A stretch of 51,056 nucleotides of DNA, taken from positions 1-51,056 of the forward strand of contig JAGXHV010000057.1 in NCBI GenBank assembly GCA_024636005.1, read 5' to 3'. The DNA comes from Bacillota bacterium (GTDB lineage: Bacteria; Bacillota; Clostridia; Peptostreptococcales; Acidaminobacteraceae). Each line of letters starts with the position of its first letter. The stretch's first letter is position 1. The position numbers were made by a program, and so were the translations under genes. Positions 7,394 through 14,682 of the stretch are shown piece after piece. A model generated the notes under the pieces. It did no database searches, was not told the origin of the DNA, and saw only the letters and a program-made list of their open reading frames with translations.

Positions 7394-8146
7394 TTACGGT
7401 TCCAAAATAGCATGTACGATTAATCTGTGAGTCGGGTTTCTGACTGGATCACAAGTGACGAGTGTTATGATCTGATCCTTGCTGTTTCTATAAAGTACAG
7501 TTACATCAGTGGGTTCCACAATATGTGTCTTGTATACTTTATATTTAAAAGTTTTCTCTTTGGTCACAACCTCAATAGTATCTCCTATAGTCATTTCATC
7601 TAACCTATTGAACATTATGCCATATGAACGTCCCCTGTGACCTGCAATCCCAACATTTCCAATTTCACCAAAAACGGATGTACCAGCTATTGTTGCAGCG
7701 CCACGATTAAGATTATATTCCGTTGCACCACTCAAAAGTGGCATAGTCAAATCTATTTTAGGGATGACAATTTTTCCTAGAGTCCCTGGGCTTGAGGATT
7801 GTGGAGTTACTGGTTCTGGTTCTGGTTCAGATACTGTACCACTATTCTGAGTGCGGTCAATCGGATCAATATAATCTTCAGCGGGAATCAAATTCGGATT
7901 TGGATCAGATACCAACAACCCGCTTTCATCTCTATCTGCCAGTTCGCTTTCCTGTTCAAAGAGGACCTGCAATGCCAAATAATCCGCTTCTGAAGTTGTT
8001 TTAGATTCTATTTGTAGTTCTAGTTCCGATTCAAATCCCTCCAGAAGTTTGTTTTCCCAATACCAAATATAAGCACGATTTGCTAGTGGATAAGCAGCAA
8101 CGAGTATGCCTATGATAATCAATAAAGTCGAAATTTTTCTTTTCAT
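7394..8146 (-). CDS. Sortase (class D-like)
   Basis: 250 residues. Residues 5-22 are an N-terminal membrane anchor. A Pro/Glu/Ser-rich linker (about 75-122) precedes the sortase domain. The catalytic residues are visible: H170 in AGHRGR, C232 in LVTCDP and R241 in THRLIV. It joins sorting-signal proteins to the peptidoglycan or to each other on the cell surface. No LPxTG-type substrate was recognised in the window. It lies upstream of the c-di-GMP-regulated transglutaminase gene but is separated by about 200 bases including the riboswitch, so the two are transcribed separately at least in part. I saw no clear terminator behind it. Confidence 0.88.
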   Translation of the reverse strand: MKRKISTLLIIIGILVAAYPLANRAYIWYWENKLLEGFESELELQIESKTTSEADYLALQVLFEQESELADRDESGLLVSDPNPNLIPAEDYIDPIDRTQNSGTVSEPEPEPVTPQSSSPGTLGKIVIPKIDLTMPLLSGATEYNLNRGAATIAGTSVFGEIGNVGIAGHRGRSYGIMFNRLDEMTIGDTIEVVTKEKTFKYKVYKTHIVEPTDVTVLYRNSKDQIITLVTCDPVRNPTHRLIVHAILEP

Positions 8147-8205
8147 ACCATGCCTTCACTTTCATATAATCATTTTGTCATTTTGAGTTATATACCCCAT
8201 TCAAG

Positions 8206-8234
8206 GAAAAAAAAACCCGTAAACTTTACGAGTT
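8206..8234 (-). terminator. Terminator of the hydrogenase accessory operon
   Basis: Minus strand AACTCGTAAA (8234-8225) pairs with TTTACGGGTT (8223-8214, one wobble) and ends in about nine T residues. It overlaps the stop codon of the two-TM peptide gene. Confidence 0.8.
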
Positions 8235-8396
8235 TTTATAGTAATCAATACCGCCAAGGATAATTAAAACAACGCCTGAACCTATCAAAAATACGCCTAA
8301 AGCAGTTTTCAAATATGAATCGATGTCGATGACATAACCCGAAAGAACAAGGAAGGCAATTGTCAACAAAATGAGTTTGATACCGAATTTTCTCAC
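8226..8396 (-). CDS. 56-aa two-helix membrane protein
   Basis: Read from a GTG that overlaps the preceding stop (AAGTGA), with AAGGGAGT five bases upstream. The product has two hydrophobic helices: about 7-23 (ILLTIAFLVLSGYVI) and about 31-49 (TALGVFLIGSGVVLIILGG), separated by DIDSY, and ends YYKNS. Coupling to the GHKL ATPase gene and the terminator right after the stop make it the last gene of the accessory operon. No family recognised. It may anchor a complex at the membrane. Easily missed because it is short and GTG-started. Confidence 0.75.
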   Translation of the reverse strand: MRKFGIKLILLTIAFLVLSGYVIDIDSYLKTALGVFLIGSGVVLIILGGIDYYKNS

Positions 8397-8950
8397 TTTG
8401 AACTCCCTTCAGAATATATCTCAGCAAGTCCCTCTGCAACATAATCTTTAAGCCACCTTATCACATCATTATTGCTGATGGGCACCCCATCGAGCAATTT
8501 CTTGATTTCTTTTGAATTCAGTGTGAAAGTATGTCCGTTAAAATCATGAGTGTAGATCAAATCCATTTCATCACATCCGTTCAAGATGGTGATAATTGTC
8601 TCAGGCATGTTGCCCAGCGGCACGCGATCAATGTGGCTATGTTTGAATACAGCAACCAATTCAGTACCCTTACCAAGCTGTGAATTAATATTGAAATAAC
8701 CTTCACATTGTTCCGCTGAGGATTTGAATAATGGAATCCCGAGACCTACTTTTCGAGTTAAACGCGTTGTATAAAATGGGTCCACAACTTTCATGACTGT
8801 TTCAGAATCCATACCGACACCATCATCTTTGATTTTTATTGTCAGCAGATCTTCATATAAGTTTTCAATGATAGCAATTCTTAATACTTCAGCTTCTGCC
8901 TTGATAGAGTTTTGAGCTATATCAAGTATGTGTAAAGACAACTCTTTCAC
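8393..8950 (-). CDS. GHKL-type ATP-binding protein (kinase-like) of the hydrogenase cluster
   Basis: 185 residues. The GHKL ATPase boxes are plain: N-box LHILDIAQNSIKA (about 6-18), G1 DDGVGMD and G2 GLGIPL, with a GKGTEL end of the fold near residue 110. There is no dimerisation His domain, so it resembles an anti-sigma/RsbW type or a free histidine-kinase ATPase domain. The last 70 residues form an extra helical domain. GTG start, overlapping the PHP gene by 4 bases and preceded by GAGGAGG. Genes of this type recur in clostridial hydrogenase clusters, but their target is not known to me. Confidence 0.8.
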   Translation of the reverse strand: MKELSLHILDIAQNSIKAEAEVLRIAIIENLYEDLLTIKIKDDGVGMDSETVMKVVDPFYTTRLTRKVGLGIPLFKSSAEQCEGYFNINSQLGKGTELVAVFKHSHIDRVPLGNMPETIITILNGCDEMDLIYTHDFNGHTFTLNSKEIKKLLDGVPISNNDVIRWLKDYVAEGLAEIYSEGSSK

Positions 8951-9651
8951 AACGTCCTCCTCTTTAGAAAATCTATGACTGCATTTATTGTTTTTTCTTT
9001 TAACTCCATACTGTTTTCCGGCTCGCTGATTATTCCAAGCGTATGGGCATCTGAGTTTTTAAGGAGACCATAATGATCCAGTATGGATTTTGGCGCTGGA
9101 GCGTTCATAAATACCTCGACGAATTTGAGGTCTAAAGTCTCAGGAATAAACCCTAAATTGGACAGCATGCTATTGGAACTCTTATTGACATGAGCAGGAA
9201 CAATAACGCCGCCAAATTTCTCAACCAGCGCTTTCAATTGATCCAGGCTTATACTCACTGACAATATCAGAGCCAATGGATAGTCCTCTACCTTGATATC
9301 ATCCTCATCCATTACCCACTGGTTGCCAAAGTTTTCTGGGCGATTGAGCATTTGAATCCTATGTTGATCCAGTTCGATTTCAAACGCGTCCAAAGCATCC
9401 ATATGAGTAAAATAACAAAGAATATGAACTTCTTCTTTTGTCTGAATTTCCATCCCCGGGATTACTAAAATTCCCAGTTTTTCCGCCAATCGACTGATCA
9501 CATTACAGTTTTTTCCGGTATTGTGATCAGTGACAGATATGATGTCTAGTCCTTTTAAATAAGCCATGTTCACAATATTGTTTGGAGTCATCTCATCACT
9601 ACCACACGGGGATAGGCTGGAATGGACATGCAGATCATAAAATAATTTCAC
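8947..9651 (-). CDS. PHP-domain metal-dependent phosphoesterase-like protein
   Basis: 234 residues. The PHP signature begins at once: YDLHVHSSLSPCG (H8 and H10), then SVTDHN, PGMEIQT, PAHVNK and NSDAHT, giving the His/Asp set for the trinuclear metal site. PHP proteins hydrolyse phosphoesters of nucleotides, sugars or histidinol phosphate; the substrate here is unknown. Start is GTG at 9651, sharing one base with the stop of the DRTGG gene (TAGTG). It lies in an operon with hydrogenase-related proteins, so a signalling nucleotide or phosphoprotein substrate is an attractive but unproven idea. Confidence 0.85.
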   Translation of the reverse strand: MKLFYDLHVHSSLSPCGSDEMTPNNIVNMAYLKGLDIISVTDHNTGKNCNVISRLAEKLGILVIPGMEIQTKEEVHILCYFTHMDALDAFEIELDQHRIQMLNRPENFGNQWVMDEDDIKVEDYPLALILSVSISLDQLKALVEKFGGVIVPAHVNKSSNSMLSNLGFIPETLDLKFVEVFMNAPAPKSILDHYGLLKNSDAHTLGIISEPENSMELKEKTINAVIDFLKRRTL

Positions 9652-9983
9652 TACTTCACGCCTTCTTCATATAAAATCTTGAAAATCTCATAAGCCTCGA
9701 GAGGCGTAGTCAACAATACAACATCTTGCTCGTCAGCTTTGTTAACTGTTTCTTTTTCCACAGAAATGCCTTCAGGAATAATGATGCACGAAAAATCAAG
9801 CAAAGAAGCCACTGCCAGAATATTGCTATGTGTCTGGACTGTAATCCATGCTGTGTCATGTTTGCCTTTGGCCATAACCCAACTCAACAAATCACATGAG
9901 TAGACATTCAAGATTTCTCTTTCCTGATCAGATCCAGAAATCTTAATAAAACCGTGTTTTTCTATCAAATCCCTAACCAACAT
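9651..9983 (-). CDS. DRTGG-domain protein (second copy)
   Basis: 110 residues, alpha/beta, resembling the DRTGG domain found in HPr kinase N-termini, CBS-DRTGG proteins and phosphotransacetylase N-termini (ILAVASLLDFSCIIIPEGI, then VVLLTTPLEAYEI). DRTGG domains are thought to bind ligands or partners. The ATG at 9983 follows AAAGGTGG by 8 bases; a GTG 12 bases earlier lacks a site. It starts within the end of the Fe-S gene. Weakly similar in layout to the 115-residue protein at 11729-12076, so the operon carries two. Confidence 0.7.
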   Translation of the reverse strand: MLVRDLIEKHGFIKISGSDQEREILNVYSCDLLSWVMAKGKHDTAWITVQTHSNILAVASLLDFSCIIIPEGISVEKETVNKADEQDVVLLTTPLEAYEIFKILYEEGVK

Positions 9984-11235
9984 ATCCTTGACCACCTTTA
10001 TCTTTTTTCATAAATATACAATCTTCAAATTTTGCAAATCCATTAACAATATCTTCAGCCAACACCCTACAAGTAGGAGCACCGCAGGCCCCACAATTCA
10101 CACCAGGTAACTTTTGGGTCAGTTCCTCTATTTGAGACATTTTTTCAAGTGCTTTTTTAAAATCCTTGTCGAGTTTGAATATTGGCATAGGCTTTATAGG
10201 CAAATCCCATTCCATATTCTCAGGAATGAGTTCAATATCAATATTGATTGGCTCATTCATCCCATAAAAATTGGTGAGCTTGCGAATGCGATTTTTCCCG
10301 ATGAATGTGTTTTCAACATTTAATGGCCCACCGACACATCCATTGACACAGGCGTAACCTTCAAAAAAATTCAAGGATTCCAGTTTGCCAAGTTCCATGG
10401 ATTCGAGCACTTTGATGACTTCCTCTATTCCATCGACAGCTATATAGTCCTCAATTTCCATAGCATAACTTTGACCACCGACACGTCCCCAGCCAATGCC
10501 TTTACCAGTAGATATCTGCAATCTTTTTTTCGCTTCGACCTTGTCGATGATCTTCATGACTTTATAATAGATTTCCTCAGTCGATATGGCTTCATCAATG
10601 AAAGATTTTGATAATCCTATTGGATTCTTTATACTCGTCACCTTGGCAGGGCAAGGGGTGATATAGATGATTCCAATATCATCGGATTCATGTCCTTCAC
10701 TGATCAAACGCTTTTTGATTGCTCTTGCAGCGATTTCCATTGGGGCTTCCAGTTTGATAATATGATCAATCAAAGCAGGAAACCTTATTTGAATCAACCT
10801 TGTGATAACAGGACAATACGTTGAAATCATTGGTTTGCTCAGATTCGCTTTATCCAGAATACTGTTTTCATAAACAGACAAGAGTTCTGCGGCGTGAGCC
10901 AGATCGTAAACTTCATCAAAGCCAAGTTCAAGCAATGCATTATAAATTGTATTCATTTCATATTCAATAGGAAACTGACCATAAAATGAAATTGCCGGTA
11001 AAGCTACTGTATATTTAAACTTTTTTATAATATCCAGATTGCTGACCAGCGCACCTTTTGCGTGATATGGGCATACTTTTAAACACTCGCCACAGTCTAT
11101 GCAACGGGATTCAATTATTTTTGCCTTATGGTCCACAATTCGAATGGCTTGGGTCGGACATCGGTCCAAACAATGTGTACATCCATTGCAGTAATCTTTT
11201 TCAAGAACAACCGAATGCCAATAAGTCTTTTCCAT
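9973..11235 (-). CDS. [FeFe]-hydrogenase-like Fe-S protein with C-terminal four-cysteine Fe-S domain
   Basis: 420 residues. An N-terminal double 4Fe-4S ferredoxin (C16, C19, C22, C26; C45, C48, C51, C55) is followed by a hydrogenase large-subunit-like domain. Its cysteines sit where the H-cluster ligands lie: C141 in STYCPV (L1), C195 in TPCPAK (L2), C296 and C300 in CVNGCVGG (L3). The loops are diverged (no TSCxPxW, no CxxGGG), so catalytic H2 turnover is doubtful. A four-Cys Fe-S domain like that of RnfB follows (C381, C384, C389, C406). This layout suggests a redox or H2 sensor or electron relay. The ATG at 11235 has GGAGG five bases upstream. Confidence 0.85.
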   Translation of the reverse strand: MEKTYWHSVVLEKDYCNGCTHCLDRCPTQAIRIVDHKAKIIESRCIDCGECLKVCPYHAKGALVSNLDIIKKFKYTVALPAISFYGQFPIEYEMNTIYNALLELGFDEVYDLAHAAELLSVYENSILDKANLSKPMISTYCPVITRLIQIRFPALIDHIIKLEAPMEIAARAIKKRLISEGHESDDIGIIYITPCPAKVTSIKNPIGLSKSFIDEAISTEEIYYKVMKIIDKVEAKKRLQISTGKGIGWGRVGGQSYAMEIEDYIAVDGIEEVIKVLESMELGKLESLNFFEGYACVNGCVGGPLNVENTFIGKNRIRKLTNFYGMNEPINIDIELIPENMEWDLPIKPMPIFKLDKDFKKALEKMSQIEELTQKLPGVNCGACGAPTCRVLAEDIVNGFAKFEDCIFMKKDKGGQGYVG

Positions 11236-11266
11236 CAGTTCCTCCACTACTCAAATTTCCGCTTTA

Positions 11267-11719
11267 TCAAGTCTCATACCTAACAATCATTTTTATGTTG
11301 GTGCCTGCGCCAAGTTCTGATTCAATAATGAACGCATCACTCATTTTTTCCATATTGGGCAATCCCATACCAGCTCCGAAACCCATTTCTCGAGCGACAT
11401 TGGTCGCAGTTGAGAATCCCTTTGTCATGGCTAGGTCGATGTTTTCGATACCCGGTCCGCAATCTTCCACATAAATTTCTATGCAATCTGATTTAATAAA
11501 CACCTCTATATTGCCTCCATTAGAATGGATCACGAGGTTGATTTCAGCTTCATATGTTGCAATGGCAACGCGTCTGACAATGTTGGCATCAATGGCGAGT
11601 TGCTTGAGCATCTTTTTGATTTTGCTCGAGGCTTCACCTGCTCTTGAGAAGTCATCATTCGCAATATCATAATGCAATTTGAGAGCTACATTTTTTTGAT
11701 CTTTTTCATACGTGTTCAT
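11267..11719 (-). CDS. RsbW/RsbT-like anti-sigma type serine kinase
   Basis: 150 residues with the GHKL fold of anti-sigma and switch kinases: EAEINLVIHSNGG (N-box), EDCGPGI (G1) and a GFGAGMGLPNM lid with GLP in place of the GLG/GLR of many relatives. Families of this type phosphorylate an STAS antagonist on Ser/Thr and sequester a partner. No STAS protein or sigma factor is encoded nearby, so the partner is missing or elsewhere. Nine bases after the first DRTGG gene, with AAGGGGA upstream of the ATG. Very likely in the same operon as the Fe-S, PHP and second ATPase genes. Confidence 0.85.
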   Translation of the reverse strand: MNTYEKDQKNVALKLHYDIANDDFSRAGEASSKIKKMLKQLAIDANIVRRVAIATYEAEINLVIHSNGGNIEVFIKSDCIEIYVEDCGPGIENIDLAMTKGFSTATNVAREMGFGAGMGLPNMEKMSDAFIIESELGAGTNIKMIVRYET

Positions 11720-11728
11720 AGAGTCCCC

Positions 11729-12076
11729 TTAAATTTTTATGCCTCTAAGTCCATGTTGAAACAATATTCCTGAAGCTGTGAAAAGTGATTCCTTAGTCAT
11801 CATTAAAATGATTTGCTTTTCTTCTGCCAATTGAATGACTTCATTGCATGGAATCTTGCCTCGAACAAACAAAATTGCCTTTAAATCCAGCATTTCTGCA
11901 GTTCGAATGACTTGTTGATTGATGAGCCCTGTAATCAATAAGGTGTCTTCCTCTACATAGGCAAGTACATCACTCATCAAATCAGATCCAAATGCCGTGA
12001 CAACATCATGTTCCAGACCTTGTTCGAACGCAAGAATTTCCGCATTTAAGATGCCTGCTACGTATTTTATTTGCAT
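11729..12076 (-). CDS. DRTGG-domain protein (first copy)
   Basis: 115 residues. Small alpha/beta protein; the segments LLITGLINQQVIRTAEML and LKAILFVRGK, then QIILMMTKESLFTASG, follow the DRTGG pattern. First gene of the hydrogenase accessory operon. CAAGGAGGC is a strong ribosome binding site. A promoter with a Rex-like operator lies about 45-100 bases upstream, partly inside the end of tmk. A role in sensing the metabolite or redox state that feeds the RsbW-like kinase is an inference from co-location. Confidence 0.7.
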   Translation of the reverse strand: MQIKYVAGILNAEILAFEQGLEHDVVTAFGSDLMSDVLAYVEEDTLLITGLINQQVIRTAEMLDLKAILFVRGKIPCNEVIQLAEEKQIILMMTKESLFTASGILFQHGLRGIKI

Positions 12077-12118
12077 ATTTGCCTCCTTGTGCGTAATAGC
12101 ATAAAATACCGTGAAATT

Positions 12119-12136
12119 AAGTTAATAATTTAACAA
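12119..12136 (-). promoter_or_regulatory. Rex-like operator of the hydrogenase accessory operon
   Basis: Minus strand TTGTTAAATTATTAACTT matches the Rex consensus TTGTTAANNNNTTAACAA at 12 of 14 fixed positions. It lies about +5 to +22 from the predicted start, where Rex would block transcription when NADH is low. Confidence 0.65.
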
Positions 12137-12147
12137 TAATTTCTTAC

Positions 12148-12176
12148 ATTATAGCATCTTTAAAGTAATACTTCAA
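12148..12176 (-). promoter_or_regulatory. Promoter of the hydrogenase accessory operon
   Basis: Minus strand TTGAAG (12176-12171), 17-base spacer, TATAAT (12153-12148) with TGC just before it (extended -10). The -35 lies in the last codons of tmk. Predicted start near 12141. Confidence 0.7.
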
Positions 12177-12789
12177 TTTCTTTTATGGATTCTTCACAGA
12201 CTTCTTCAATACTGTTTTCTGCATTTATTATTCGAATTCGTTCAGGATATTTCTCTGTCAATTTTAGATACCCGGTTCTCACCAACTTGTGAAATTCAAG
12301 GGTTTCCATATCCAATTTATTGATTTCCCTGTCCGGATTCGAGTTGATTCTAGCAAGTCCGATTTCCGGATCCAAATCCAGATAAAGTGTCAAATCTGGT
12401 AAAAAGCCTTCAGTGGCAAACAAATTCATCTGGTAAACTTCTTCAACGCCAATACCTCTTACATAACCTTGATAAACCATAGAGGAGTCCACGAATCTAT
12501 CAAATACGACCACTTCGATACCTGACTGGATTGCAGGAATAACTTTTTCAATCAAATGCTGTCGTCTTGCTGCTGCAAATAAAAGCGCTTCTGTCCTATG
12601 ATCCATTTCGTCATGCGTCATATCCAAAATGATTTCTCTTATCTTTTCTGAAATTGGAACCCCTCCAGGTTCTCTAGTGATCATGTGCGAAATTCCTTTG
12701 GAAACCAAGTGAGACTTGATTTTTTCAATAACTGATGTTTTTCCGGCACCTTCTCCGCCTTCAAGTGAAATTACGATGGTTTTGGACAT
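12160..12789 (-). CDS. tmk: Thymidylate kinase
   Basis: 209 residues, the normal length. dTMP kinase, converting dTMP to dTDP with ATP. Visible motifs are the P-loop EGGEGAGKTS (10-19), the DR-x motif REPGG that binds the substrate, FDRFVDSS and the short lid near TLYLDLDPEIG. AGGAGG lies 9 bases before the ATG. Placed between the two hydrogenase operons, downstream of the hydA terminator. A promoter inside its 3' end drives the following accessory genes. Its own promoter is not obvious (TAAAAT near 12820 with a weak -35). Confidence 0.95.
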   Translation of the reverse strand: MSKTIVISLEGGEGAGKTSVIEKIKSHLVSKGISHMITREPGGVPISEKIREIILDMTHDEMDHRTEALLFAAARRQHLIEKVIPAIQSGIEVVVFDRFVDSSMVYQGYVRGIGVEEVYQMNLFATEGFLPDLTLYLDLDPEIGLARINSNPDREINKLDMETLEFHKLVRTGYLKLTEKYPERIRIINAENSIEEVCEESIKEIEVLL

Positions 12790-12856
12790 TCCTTGTGACC
12801 TCCTAAATTGACCTTATCCTTATTTTAAACTATTTGTGCTCATATTGAAACAAAAG

Positions 12857-12882
12857 AAAACCGTCCCATTCAGGACGGCTTC
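12857..12882 (-). terminator. Terminator of the hydrogenase operon
   Basis: Minus strand AAGCCGTCC pairs with GGACGGTTT (12866-12858 side) around a TGAATG loop and ends in TTCTTTTGTTT. It separates hydA from tmk. Confidence 0.75.
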
Positions 12883-12893
12883 CAAATTTTTAA

Positions 12894-14639
12894 TTATAAT
12901 GGAAATTTTTCTCTTGATACATAATGTGTATGCAAGAGTTCATGAGCTTTGTGGCTGTTAGGTTTGCCAAGATACTCATCATAAAGTCTTTTAATTTCTG
13001 GATTTTTATGAGATTTTCTGACTGTTGAAGCCGCATCTTCAGAATAAAGTGCTTTTGCTCTTTCAGCACGAATATCAATGACATTTCTTACATTTGCAGG
13101 TTGAATTGGTTGACCACCACCATTGACACAACCTCCTGGACAAGCCATTACTTCAATAAAGTGGTAATCTGCTTCACCAGATTTGATTTTATCAAGTAGA
13201 ATGCCTGCATTCGTCGTATTGTGAGCAACAGCAATTTTTACATCAAGTCCGCCAATGTTCACTGTAGCTTCCTTGATACCTTCAAGTCCTCTGACAGCTG
13301 CGTATTCAACATTCTCAAGATCTTCACCTGAGAGAACATCAGCAACTGTTCTAAGAGCAGCTTCCATAACACCACCAGTCGCACCGAAGATAACTCCAGC
13401 GCCTGTGTAATCGCCCATGAACGCATCAAAAGTGCCATCTTCAAGCTTATCAAACTCAAGTCTTGCTTCTTTGATCATGAGTGCAAGTTCTCTGGTTGTA
13501 ATGGAAATATCAACGTCACGTGTTCCATTGACTTCAAGTTCCGGTCTGACGATTTCAGACTTTTTGGAAGTACAAGGCATTACAGATACGACCACGATAT
13601 CTTTAGGATCGATACCATGCTTTTCAGCGTAGTAACTCTTTGCAAGTGCACCAAACATGTTCTGTGGTGATTTACAAGAAGACAAATGTGGTAATAATTC
13701 TGGATATTGGAATTCAATGTACCTTACCCAACCTGGTGAACAAGATGTAATCATTGGTAATACACCACCATTTTGAATACGACCAAGTAATTCAGTGCCT
13801 TCTTCCATGATAGTTACATCCGCTGCCCAGTTGGTGTCAAATACTTTGTCAAAACCTAATTTTCTTAGTGCTGATGCAAGTTTTCCAGTTACATTGGTGC
13901 CAATCGGATATCCAAATTCTTCACCAAGAGCCGCTCTTACAGCTGGAGCTGATTGAACAATGACATGCTTGGTTTTATCTTCAAGTGCATCCCATACGAA
14001 TTGGGTGCTTGGCTTTTCAGATAGGGCACCAACAGGACAAACTACCATACATTGTCCACAGTAAATACACGGCACATCTTTCATGCTCATATCAAATGCA
14101 GGACCTACAGTTGTTTCAAATCCACGGTTCGTGAAATCAAGGATGCCAATCCCTTGAACATTTTTACATGCACTCACACAACGTCCACAAAGGATACATT
14201 TGCTTGAATCTCTAATGATTGATGGAGAATGATCATCATAGCTGCCTTCTCTTTTTGCACCTGAGTATCTAATTTCACGAATTCCAAGTTCTTCAGAAAC
14301 GCTTTGAAGTTCACAATTCTTACTTCTCACACATGTTGTACATTCTCTATTATGGTTTGCAAGTAAAAGTTCAACTGTACTCTTTCTTGCTTTTCTTACT
14401 CTATTATTGTTTGTATTGATGACCATGCCTTCTCTCACTGGGAGCACACATGAAGCTTGAAGTGCTCTTGCACCTTCAACCTCGACCACACAAACTCGGC
14501 AAGCGCCTACTTCATTGATATCTTTAAGGAAACAAAGTGTTGGAATATCAATGCCTACAGTTCTAGCAGCGTCTAAAACCGTCAACTCTTTTGGTACTTC
14601 ATATTGGGTACCGTTTATGGATAAAGATACGTTACTCAC
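12894..14639 (-). CDS. hydA: [FeFe]-hydrogenase catalytic subunit, NAD(H)-linked type
   Basis: 581 residues. In order: 2Fe-2S plant-type ferredoxin (C36, C47, C50, C64), a His-Cys3 4Fe-4S site (H96, C100, C103, C109), two 4Fe-4S ferredoxin clusters (C148-C158 and C191-C201), then the H-cluster domain with L1 TSCSPGW (C300), L2 MPCTSKK (C355) and L3 ACPGGCVNGGGQP (C500, C504). This is the layout of HydA of electron-bifurcating hydrogenases, which make H2 from NADH plus reduced ferredoxin together with HydB and HydC. L1 has one Cys where CpI-type enzymes have two. Last gene of the operon. Maturases HydEFG are not in the window. Confidence 0.95.
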   Translation of the reverse strand: MSNVSLSINGTQYEVPKELTVLDAARTVGIDIPTLCFLKDINEVGACRVCVVEVEGARALQASCVLPVREGMVINTNNNRVRKARKSTVELLLANHNRECTTCVRSKNCELQSVSEELGIREIRYSGAKREGSYDDHSPSIIRDSSKCILCGRCVSACKNVQGIGILDFTNRGFETTVGPAFDMSMKDVPCIYCGQCMVVCPVGALSEKPSTQFVWDALEDKTKHVIVQSAPAVRAALGEEFGYPIGTNVTGKLASALRKLGFDKVFDTNWAADVTIMEEGTELLGRIQNGGVLPMITSCSPGWVRYIEFQYPELLPHLSSCKSPQNMFGALAKSYYAEKHGIDPKDIVVVSVMPCTSKKSEIVRPELEVNGTRDVDISITTRELALMIKEARLEFDKLEDGTFDAFMGDYTGAGVIFGATGGVMEAALRTVADVLSGEDLENVEYAAVRGLEGIKEATVNIGGLDVKIAVAHNTTNAGILLDKIKSGEADYHFIEVMACPGGCVNGGGQPIQPANVRNVIDIRAERAKALYSEDAASTVRKSHKNPEIKRLYDEYLGKPNSHKAHELLHTHYVSREKFPL

Positions 14640-14682
14640 GATTCGTACACCTCTTTCTTATAATCTTGTGTAAGTTACTGAA

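Noticed and set aside
8245-8442. 65-residue Cys/Arg-rich reading frame on the minus strand
   Set aside because: It is out of frame with the much better two-TM protein (8226-8396), which has the ribosome binding site and coupled GTG start.
11058-11474. 138-residue + strand frame spanning the Fe-S and RsbW-like genes
   Set aside because: Antisense to two conserved coding regions and their intergenic space; no ribosome site.
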